Both the position numbers and the translations under genes were made by a program. The notes beneath the pieces are model-generated. The model was not told the origin of the DNA and did not search any database. It saw only the letters and a list, made by a program, of their open reading frames with translations. This document shows, piece by piece, positions 50,201 to 62,200 of a stretch of 64,000 nucleotides of DNA (within the stretch, counting starts at the first letter, position 1; the number at the start of each line of letters is the position of its first letter). The stretch is from Pardosa pseudoannulata. Lineage: Eukaryota > Arthropoda > Arachnida > Araneae > Lycosidae. The stretch covers positions 118,543,083-118,607,082 of the forward strand of contig CM063508.1 of assembly GCA_032207245.1 (NCBI GenBank), in the 5' to 3' direction.

Positions 50201-53200
50201 ATAGTCATCTCAGCTTAAATTCTTTAAAATCATTACAAAACAATATATATGTAAAGACGACTAACATTTATAGCTAATTTTTAAGTTATCTAAGTCATCT
50301 TTTACAAAAACTGAAAAAAATAGGAGACTGGAAAGTAATGTTTCTGCACATGTCTATATTCCTTAAACATTTATCAACTCATTGTGTACTTCAAAGTTAG
50401 AGTTACTTGTTTATTTGTAATGAAAAAAATTTTTTTTTGGCAGTGTATGGTGAAATAGCCAGCCAAATACCAGAAGAGGTACATACCTGGCATTGTGTGC
50501 TTTTTGAGTTTCATAAGGGTGGTAATGCAATTGTTGCTACCAAAAACATTTAAGACATTTATCCAAACATATAAGGCATTCATAAAGGCATAATAAGGTG
50601 GTTTTTAATTCAAATCTAGTAATTTCGATCTTTTTGACTGGTAGCAATCAAGAAGACTAACAACTTTAGATAATGATAATGTTAAGGGTAGAAGTAGAAA
50701 CAAATCCATGTCAGACAATCAAGGTGCTGTCACACACTCTTAACTAACCTTGGTCAACCATCCCAGAACATTTGCAGCTGACTGGTAAAGTAAGCTGAAT
50801 AGTTGTTCGGGTCCTGCATAATTTATCTAAAGAAAACAAAGTTAACCTATTCACCACGCACAACTTATTGTTTCAATGGCACAATACAGAAGCTTTTTTT
50901 GACCACTTGATCTCTGAAAATGACAAATGGGTTCTTTATGATAACTCAAAATACAAAGGGTAAGGGATTTTTCTGAATAAATTGCCACAAAGTACTGCTA
51001 AGCCAGGTTTACACTCCAAAAAGAGCTTTTGTGTGTTTAATATTGTATTCATGGAGTCATTTATTTTGAATTGCTGAAACCTGGACAAACTGTGAATACA
51101 AACCTTTACAGCTAATAATTGAATTGAGTAAATTAATCTTTAATTGAAAAACCCAACAATTGTCAACAGAAAAAGTGTTATTCTGCAATATAATAATGCA
51201 AGACTGTACTGTGCAATAGGAATCCTGGTAAAAATTAATGAATTGGGATGGGAGATTTGGCAGCACCCACCATATTCACCATATATTATGCTATCTGATT
51301 TCCATTTATTCCAATCTCTACAACATCTTCTAACAGACAATATGAAAATTCGGATAACAAATTTTCTCCATATATTTTACTCAAAAACCAATTGATTTTT
51401 ATTGATCTGGCATTGGAAAATTTACACACTAGATGGCAAAAGATTGTTAATGACAAGAATGATTACATTAATTAAAAATAAAAACTTGGTAAAAATATTT
51501 GAATTTAATATAAAAAAGTGACATTACTTTCCAGTCCCCTGTCAGATAAAAGAGTTTAACAGTTTCAATTCAGACAAAATGTTTACTTCTATCCTTATAA
51601 TAAAACTTACACATCATTAAACAAATTGAAAATTTGTAACATGGATATGAAAATACTTATTTGGAAAATGTACAGTCTACAAAAATTATAATGCAAAAAA
51701 GGTAGTTAAACCTGAAATGATCTTAACAGTTATTTATAAAATAAATATTTTTTAAATAGTTTCCAAGTTATAGGTTTATACATATGACTTTCAGATTTAT
51801 TTTGATTTTTGTACATTTTGGATATTATAGTGTCCTTATATAGTTATTTCTATGAAGTAAAACTTAAAAGAATGATGATAAATATTGATGTTAAATGATA
51901 ACTAATCTATAATATGGGAGTTAAGTTTAATTTTTACTTTGAAACATATGAAACAGTGGAAAAATTATTTAACATATGATAAATGTAAACTACTTCTTAT
52001 TGCAATTCTAAATAAGAAGCTACCTGTTACAATACATACTTAGCTAAATTATCCTCAATTGTATTAACAGTAAACTAAGTAACATAAGATATAAAATATC
52101 TTAAAAATTCTTTACCTGGTTAACAATAGCCTGCTCCAAGCCTGGGCCAAAGGCTTTCACTTTTCTAGGATCACAACCTCTCATTACATTAACTTTAAAT
52201 GGACTACCAGGAACAGGCAAGCCATCATATGAAATATCAATAGTGTGGTTACCTGCAATGAAAATTAACATAATAAAGAACAGTACAGAGAGTTATAAGT
52301 AAAATAAGGGAATAAAGATATCCTAATCTACAGAATTATAAGTTTCAGTTTAAATGTAATGTACACAAACTTTCAAAGTTTTTAAAAAATTAACATAATT
52401 TTAAAATAGTTTTTATATGACAACAAATTCAATTTTTTGACATTTTAATGCAACCAGTAAAAAACGGTGTTTTCCCTTGACACTATTTGGTCTACATTAG
52501 TATTTAAACCCAAATACACAAATAGGTAGAAAGGTTGCTGAAAATATTAGATTATACATTCATAAAGTGAGCAGTCCTGGAACCCAGTGGGGGTTGAACC
52601 CTTCTAGGAGAGTTGTAGGGTCAGAGGAAAATTGGGTAGTGAGGGTAATTAAGGTGTTTAAAGATCAGTGTCTAGTTACATATACCTTCAAAGTGCAATG
52701 GACAATTCATAGAAATAACAGGAAATAAGTAGTAATAACTAAATTATGCATAAAGTAAAAAAAAAATATATAGAATTCCCGATTTGAGCCTGCCTCAGGA
52801 TAGCTCTCCATTCCTCATGGTTAAAGATCCTGGATTTCTGATTCTTTATCTTTAATTTCTTTAAATCATCCTCTACATCCTAAAACCAGCTTCTCCTTGG
52901 TCTTCCATGTGGCCTAGAGCCACCAGGTTTTGACAAAGACCCTCTTCCTAATTCTGTCATACTTCATCTGTCATACCACCCAGCCAACTCAATCTCTTTA
53001 TCTTTTTATGTCAATAACAATATCAATTTCTCCATACCTTTTCAAGATTTACAGGTTATTACTTATTCTTAAATTGGTCCAAGAATTTTCCTCAACACCT
53101 TTCTCTCTCTTAAATAAAAAAAAAATAATCCTGATCCATTTTCACCAAGGTCCAGGATTCACAACCATACAAAAGCACATGTTTCAGGAAGACCTTATAA

Positions 53201-56200
53201 AGTAAAATCTTATTTTTAAGAGAGATAATATTAAATCTTAGTAGTGTTTGAATACTCCAGATTGACAACAGCAAATAAGCTTTATTTGCTGCTGTCAATC
53301 TGTTTGTAGTTTCAATTGAGCCTAGGTAAGTGAAATGCTCAACACTTTCAAAATGTCTCCTCACAAAGTGTTATATCTTGCTAGTTTCCAAAAGTCTGCC
53401 TATCTCTGGTGGCAATTAAATATTTTGTTTTACTCACATTAACCTGCACTTTTAATTTTAATGCCTCTTCTCTCATTTGACTATAACCTTCACCAAGACT
53501 CTTAACAATTCTTCCAATACAATCTACATCATCTGCATAGGCAAGAAATTGTAAGATTCTATTCATTATTGTTCCTCCTCAATTAATTACCACATTTCTC
53601 ATTACTTTTTCCAGGTATAAATTAAAGAGCATGGTTGACAGCTGGTCTCCTTTCTGCAATCCTATTCATTCCAAAGAAAGATCTCCTTGTTTCTAAACCC
53701 TATATTTGGTTCCTTTAAGAGTCATTGTAACTAAATCAATTTAGGTTGTATTTGGAACTCTTACATAATATCAAATAGTTTGTCTCTGTTAATACTATCC
53801 TAAACTTGTTTAAAGTCTACAAATAAATGATGCAGACTAATGTTAAATTCATGGAATGTTTTTATAATATTTCTAATAGTAAAATTATGATCTGTGGTTG
53901 ATCTACCAGGCCTGAAACTACATTGATACTATCTCAGAGAATCCTCAAAGTATGGCATCAGCCTACTGACCAAGACTTAGTCTTGAATACCCTTGGTAAT
54001 TTAGAAATTATAATTCGACTAATTGTTTATATAATTTTTAGTAAGAAGTGCTTGAACATTAGCTCACTATTGTTTATATAAGTATTATTTATGTTATATT
54101 TGTTTATTATTATTATTATTATATCTTTATTAGATATATTTGTTTACTATTGTTTGCAAAATGTTTAAATTTTTTTCCAAATGCATATTTTATTCAACTT
54201 ATTGTTAGTCTATAGTTCAATTATTCTTTTTTATTACAGGAGAAACCTACTACCTATTCATTTATGATTTTAAGATATATTTCCTAGAATTTTAGCTCAC
54301 ATTTAAAATCTTGGATAGATTACAGAGGTAGGTTACAACTATCAAAACATTTTCATTAATGTGTATTTGTATAACTTATTAAAATAGTGTTCTCATTCAT
54401 CATTAGGAATTAATATTATAATTAATCCATCCTACATTTCTGCTACTAAACAAGTTATGACAGTATTTAGGATGTGTATGGCATGACACTGTTAACTGCT
54501 ACAAATTGGTTAAGGACCAGTGTTAAAGGGTATACTCACAGAATAAATTAATAAAAATATTTTGAGCAATTTTCATGGGTTTGTAATTGGATATTAAGAT
54601 TTAAATTCTACATTATAGTAAACTTTGTCTACAACTTTTATGCCAATTTCAATAAAAAAAAATATGGGTAATTGCAGCAAATTGTTCTCAGTATGAGCAT
54701 AATTGAAGTATGAGCTAACAAATTAATGATTTTCAAATATATAAATAGTAGTTAATTATCTCATGATTACCAATAATTATCAGTCAAAAGTGCAGCAGAT
54801 GAGATAATAGGCATAGAAAGTAAACAGTTTTAAAGCAAATTGTTCATTTTATTTACATAGTGGTAAATTATATTACTACATTGTGTCTGAATTTACTCAT
54901 TGAATAATTTGATGGCATGAGCAGTAATGTATCACTAATTGCTATTTATGTCACAAATATCACGATTTGAACAGGGAAAATTGGTATAAATTGGAGAGAG
55001 GAGTTGCAAAGTGGGTAGTGGTTTCAAAAATTTTTTAAAACTTATGTTACAGAAAGATAAAAATTACAAAAGAAATGCTACATAAAGTTATAAAATTACT
55101 ATTTTCAAATTATAAGGACAACTATTTTAAAGATTTAGATGTATACAAACAAATAAAACAAGACAAAATATTACTGCTTATTTTAAAAGAGTTGATTTTT
55201 TATGAGCATTCCTTAATTTCAAAAACACTATAAACTCAATATAACTAATATCTAAAAGAATAAATTAATAGAATATATTAAAATTAATGTGGAAAATCAA
55301 ATTACCTTCTTCAAATGGTGTATAACAAATTCTGTATGTTCCATCATTTAAGCTTTGAACATATGAATCTGTTCTAGCCCCAGATGGATTAATAATAGTA
55401 CATTGAACTTTTGCATCACTACGTTTGGAGACAGCTCGGGCATCAACAATGAAATCAGTAATGGAATCCAAAAATACACCTAGAAATGATTACTAACCAT
55501 AAGAAATTAAAAGTCACAATAAAGATTAGTAGATATATATTAGTCAATAAAGTTAAATACAATATCCCAGCATACTTTTAATATAGAAATTTTGTTTTTA
55601 GAATACTTTGAAAGTCATTTTTAAAAATTAAAAGCAATAAATTTTGCTAATAATTGCAAAACTAAAATTTCCGGAGATAAAACTTTAAGCTAGGTTTTAA
55701 AACTCTTTTTCACCAAGCCTTTAAAATTCTTAAATATCTACATAACAGTGAAAAAGAGTTTTTTATGCAGTTTAAAACACATAAATTTGTAAACTCAGCT
55801 AATAACTGTGCAACCCAAATAAATATTTTAACTATATATTTTCTTAATGATTGAATTATTTTAAGGCAATGTAACTGAGTAAAAATTTAATGTAGTGATT
55901 AAGTAAAAGCATGGTACACATGATGGCATGTTGGTAACTCCTTCAATACGAGAAAGCCTTATTAATCTCTGAAATATAAAGTTTTATTCAGTTTATTTTT
56001 TTTAATTAAACTAATTGAAAGCTTCTAACTCCCACATTAATTAAAACTGCAAATGAAACATTTACATATGAATTTTTATGTAATGAATTAATGTATAATT
56101 TGGTAAAATATACAGTTTGTACATTAAGACTACAAAAGTTGAAAGCAATATAGTAAGAGTTCAAGTATAAGAAAAAAAAGAATTTCTCCTAAGATATTTA

Positions 56201-59200
56201 AATATTGAAGTAACTTATTAAGAAAGTAAAATATACTGAATTAAAGCCATATTTTAAAAGATTGGACATTAAATAGTATTGAGATTTTTATGCATCTTAA
56301 AAGATACTAACATGCTAAAGAAATTAAGATTTTCTTCCTACAAAGATATTTTAAGTAATTTTTTAAACTGAATTTTTGGTAGACAAAATAGCTTTATTAA
56401 ATGTGACATTTTATATTTATCATATTTTATTTCCTTTAGTAGAAATATTTACTATATGAAGGCATGAATTTTAAATATTAATCTACTTAATAAATCAAAA
56501 AATCACTTTAAATTACTTAAAAATTAGTACAGTTGAAATAGATTACAACAGGTAACAAAGGAATAAATTCTCAAAATTTTAGAATGTTAATATTATAATG
56601 AAAATTATAATGAACAATTTTCGTGAACTTGGAGATTTCATTTGTAAATACTAATTAACCAAAACTGTTATATTTAGCTTTAGAACTTAGCTTATAACTG
56701 TTAATACTAGCTTTAGAATCTCCCTTATATACCCTTATTTTCCAGAGAAATAAATTTTAATAAACTACAACTTTGGATCAACATAAAAAAAAAAGGATTC
56801 TGATATTTTTTTATACCTATAACAGCTACACATACTGACAGCAACAAGTGTTATTATTACAGATATCTTAAAATAAATATTTACTGTACTGCAGAAATAA
56901 ATATTCATTTCAAAATAACTATATATGTTAAAATGAATATTTGTTGGTTTTGCAATATATCTAAAATTAATCTGTATCTTAGAGATTAATTTCAGGTAAG
57001 TTAAAATGATTTTTTGTTTCTTTATGTAAATATAAATGTACTACAATTACATGCATTACTCTCACAATAAAAGTAGTTTACCAAACATAACTGAGGCTTT
57101 GTTTAAAAGCTTAATGACTTTTACAATACTGAAAATATGGCTCATAAAATAAGGGGAGATTAAAATACTGGATTATGAGATGTTACCAGATGATACTGAA
57201 TGTTACCAAATTCTTAACACAGCTTTTTATATTTTCATACAAGTTAAATATTCTACACAATATCAACTGTGCTTAATATAGCAAATAACTATAGCAAAAT
57301 ATTTTGAACTATTGTCAAATGGTAACAGATGGACAAAAAGAAAAAGCATCAGCTGAAGAATTAAGTCTGCCTTTGCATGCACTTTTTTATTTTTATTAGA
57401 AACTTAAGCCTTCAAAAAACTATAAATTAGAAAGCTATGTTAATTATAAGTATATATTTCAATAAGAAGCCAGGCTTTTAAAGCTGTTTAAAAGATAATA
57501 AAACTACAGTTAAATTATACAGTCATGCATTATATTTAGAGCCTGGCCAGGGTTTGACTGCCATACCCTGGGGCTGTATGCCATTTCCCAGCACTCTGAT
57601 CTTCCAGATATCCACATCTGATGTGATGAGAGCAACAAATGGGGATCCTTGAATGTGATGTCTGTCATAAGCAATGTTGATAACATATTCACCCACTTCT
57701 GTAGGAAAGTAAGCAACTGAGCATGTGCCATCTCCATTGTCTTTGCAATTAATAGCAGCTTCACATGGACCTTCAATGGTTATTCCTAAATTACCATGAC
57801 CAGCCCCTCTGGTATCAACAATAAATTCTGCAGGACGGTTTACAAGTCCTTGATCAAGACCTGGTCCATATGCTAAGACTTTACTCGAGTCGGCATTAGA
57901 CATACACATCAAGCGATATGGTGCTGGAGTCAGTGGAATTCCACCAAATGAAATACTCAATAAATAATGTCCCAGTTCTGTTGGAGTAAAGTTGACCAAA
58001 AATCCCTCAGCTGTTGGAATCACATGGGCCTTCACTCGTCGACCTGATGGGCTTGTTATGGTGACAGCAAAGTCAGCTTGGTTGCATCCAGCCCCCTTTG
58101 TAATCACTCTGAACTGTTGCAGGGAGTTTATAGGAGCGGCTGATTGGGCGAGAGTGCATCCATGATGTCATCTTCAGCACTAAATTTAATACACTAAGGT
58201 AGTAAGCTGCACGCAGGGTTATTTTGTAGTCAGGCAAGTTAAGCATTCAACTCTCATTAAAGTTGCAAATATTTCTTCACATGCACAAAATGTATGCATT
58301 CCAGTAAATCCCCCAAATTAAAAAATACAAATATGCAAGATCAGAGGTGCCAACGATTTACTACTTGGGGCTAATTTTAAATGGAACACTATTGTTAAAG
58401 TAAAGAAAAGGAGCTAAAACATATACCTAATTAATAAATGGTTTTGACGTATTTAGATTCAAAGACAGATTTTTCTCAAAAGTTATCGATATCGCATAGT
58501 ATCAATAAAACAAGGATATTTATATCAGCCACATTTACTACAAATAATTTTAATTATTGAATTAAAATTCATAGCGTATAAAAGAAAAACTTCACATAAT
58601 CTAGAGAATTATATTTTAATAAAAGTGACACAGAAAAATTTGAACTACTTTGAAAACGATGAAAAATAAAATAACTACACTTTAGTTTTATACTAAAATA
58701 AATGTATAATGCATGAAGAGCACCTTATTTAATGTATCCATACCACTATTAGGATTTGCTAACAAAGAAACTGGCCATGTGTTAAATGTTATATAGATGT
58801 TAAATGTTATATAACATTTAGCACATGGCCAATTTCTTTGTTAACAAATCCCACAGAACTATTCACATACACCTGATCATTAGAATTATTTTAACTATAC
58901 TTGGTTTCTTATTGTATAGACTAAGATAAAAATAAATCTTTCAAAGAACATTTTGACTGCATAGTGAATCTAGTTGATAATTGTAATTCTACACAAGGAT
59001 TAAAAAGGAAATACAGATATAGCTCATTTCAAAAATCCGCGCTTTCAACCAAAAGTAAATCACTATAATTAAAAGAAAAATGCTTTGATTTTATACTCTA
59101 GAATGTAATTGAGTTAATAAAACACCATCAAGCTTAAATTTTTTTTCTAATACAGGCTAAAATTACACAGATAAAGTAATCATGTAAATGAAAGCAATGA

Positions 59201-62200
59201 AAACCTATCATTCTGAAAATTTCAGATTTTGAAAGTGTTTACTATTGGTTTTACTTTTCTATAAGAACTATTTGAATAATTAAGTATTCAGTTTAAAAAA
59301 TTTTTTTATTTAGAAATGTAAACTTATATTTAAACCACCACATTTTTAACAAGTCGTTGTAACATACAATTTATTTCAATACATTACAAATTAAAAAACT
59401 AAAATGAAGAGAATATTTAAGGTTGGAACTGCATCCTTTCAAATTTTAACAAATAGTGTACATAAAAGAGCAAACATAAATGTCAGCTATAATTTACTTT
59501 AAGATTTTGTACTTTTAGATCCACTTCTTTATTGTATTTATTATATTTTTCATATTTAAATTATTAGACATTAAATAGAACAGCCAATATATTTGTTTCA
59601 ATAATTTTAAAAGCTATGTACTCCCCAAATACAATTTATACAGTTTAAACCCTTTAAAATACAATCAATTTAAAATAAATATTATACACATTTTGTTGGT
59701 ACCTCTGCAATGTGATTCAATATTAAAACACATTTTAAATTTTATCATGCATTTATTTTAAATCTCACAAAAAATTGATGCTTAATACAAAAGGAAATAA
59801 ACATGCATCCAAGCAGACACTAGAATATTAAGTTAACAATAATTTAAAATGAAAATAAATACCTAATTTAAATAACATGCTACAAATATAACAGAAACCT
59901 TTGAAAATCTCTCAATTTTCTTTAAAAGTTTTTTTAATGCATAATATGTAAACTGAAGAAAAGTAACATATGAATGTAATGATGCATGAAATAGTTAAAT
60001 AGTAATCAGCTGCTAAATTATGAAATTAACTATAAAAGCTTTATAAATAAAAGAAAATTTTTAAGTAAACTAAGATGATAGGCAGAGCAAATATTAATTT
60101 TAAATTATAAAATTAAGAAGCCAGAAAATATTTTTTATTGCAGTCAATGTGCATTGTGAAGATTGTCACTGATTACACATTTGTGACTAATTTTTATCAA
60201 GTTGGGAACATATTTGTTTTATCTGATTAAAAAAAAGGAATGTAACTTGCTTCAGAAAGGCTGGCTCTGGCTTTCTGATTAATGGTTTCTGAATACTCTA
60301 AAACAGCAAGCAATGGGAAGCCATCTTATGTTTTCTGTTTGGAGCTCTTGCAAGAAAGATGCAGTTTTTGTATAGACTTAAAGTAAGTCAGAGAGGATTT
60401 CTTAAATTTTTTCACATGGAATGTGTTCTAATGTAATATAATGTAAATAGCCTTAAATAAGTCGTAGTACTTTAGATTGGCAGCACTTTACATTTTGATG
60501 TCTCTCACTACAGATTAGGATGGTAACTTTATGCTATAATATTAAGCATTCAGAGGTGATTATTTATTCATATATTGTACTTATATGAATGATTAAGAGT
60601 TATTAAAATGTTATTTCATATAAACTTTTTTAAAAAATTAAAAAATAAAAGTATAACATAATTGAAAAAATGCTTTATATTCTGGCCTATAACATTGTAA
60701 ATAGTTTTTGGGACTGGATAATTTCTAATTTTAAAGCTCTCAGTTAAAAGAAAAAAAGAATTTTAAATTTTAGAATAAAACAGCAAAATAAGACAATGTT
60801 CAATAACTATTATATTTTAACAATTTACCAAAGATTAAAATGTTGTTGCCAAAAGTATGTAAAAGGCTAAAGTCAGACATGATGTGGAATCTAAAATATT
60901 TGAATTATTCTTTACTTTGTTAAAAAAGAAGCATTTTAGGTATTTAGTTCAGGAAAATGTGAAAAGAATAACTGGTGTAAATGCAACAACAGATTTTTAA
61001 TTGAAAAATGATTTAAAGCTAGTTTTGAATGGCTGTGTACAGTAATTTTTTAATGGATTTAGAATTTCAAAATTTGTATGCATAGAAAAAGGAGTAACAA
61101 AATATAAAAAACTTTCTGCTCAAATATAAATTAGAATATGAATTGCTGAAAAGCAGAGCATTCTAGACTACAGGTAGAATCTTAAACACATGTAAATAAC
61201 ATTTTAAAATGGGTAGTGTAAGTAAATGGTCACAAATTTGATGGGAATTTAATTATTGAATACCATTTCATTACAAATTAAGTACACGGATCTAAAGAGT
61301 TAAAACTGTAATTCCCAAATACGTTTTATTGGTATATTTCAATATTTCAATGAATAAATCAAATCAACTGAACTAGAAGGAAAATATCATCAGATCACCT
61401 TACAGAAAAAATGGGGTTAGAAAATTCATAAAGGGTATTAACTGTAGCATATGATAGGAAATTTTGTTAGCAAAAACAACACAATTAACGGAAAAGCAAG
61501 AATGAAAGAAGAAACAACAGGATATTTTTCTAACTCTTATAAAAGAGTACTATGTGTATAATGCAATAAATTTCTACTTAACTGACATATTAATTTTAAA
61601 TATACATGCAAGTTTTTAACAGTCTGTTAATAAATAACATTTTACAATACATGAGATTACAGTAATGAGATTAATTATTAGATTAATTTTAGTAAAGTAT
61701 TCTACTTACAACAAAGCAACTGTGCAGCACAGAAAATAAGAAAGTTACACATATGAAATATACTTTTGACAAATGTACACAAACATACATGATAAATCTA
61801 ACATATAATAAGCACATATAAACATAAATGGAGAGTATAGCTATCTAAAAGTGATGTTTAAATTTTATCTAGCAAATTAAAATTTCAAAATACTTTCATG
61901 ATAGTTTAAATAAAATTTTAATAGTTCTGTTTAAATATTAATTCACATATTTAAATTTAAATGTGAGAATGCAAAATAAAAATATTTATAAGTTCTTTTA
62001 CATTATTCCTAAACAAAGTTTGTACTTTCATTATGTGAATAAAAAAATGATTAAAAAAATAATTAACATTGAAGGAATATCTTCATTGTTTAAACTAAAT
62101 CATTTTGGTCTATTCTACTAATATTTTATAATCCACGTCATTACTCAGTCAGCAAGACAAAATAAGTAATGCTAACTATACCTAGTAAAAACTGCATTTA

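Noticed and set aside
53262..53300. Near-perfect 39-bp palindrome around AAGCTT
   Set aside because: It lies inside the LINE reverse transcriptase remnant and looks like a local rearrangement of that element, not a separate feature.
57510..57566. C-terminal extension of exon b (GMAVKPWPGSKYNA then stop)
   Set aside because: The GTATGG donor at 57,566 and the perfect fit of exon c make this intron sequence, although an intron-retention isoform cannot be excluded.
55480..57566. Hidden exon for filamin repeat 10
   Set aside because: Reading the minus strand gave no Ig-filamin motif and no open segment; the b-c junction is already in phase and matches the family.
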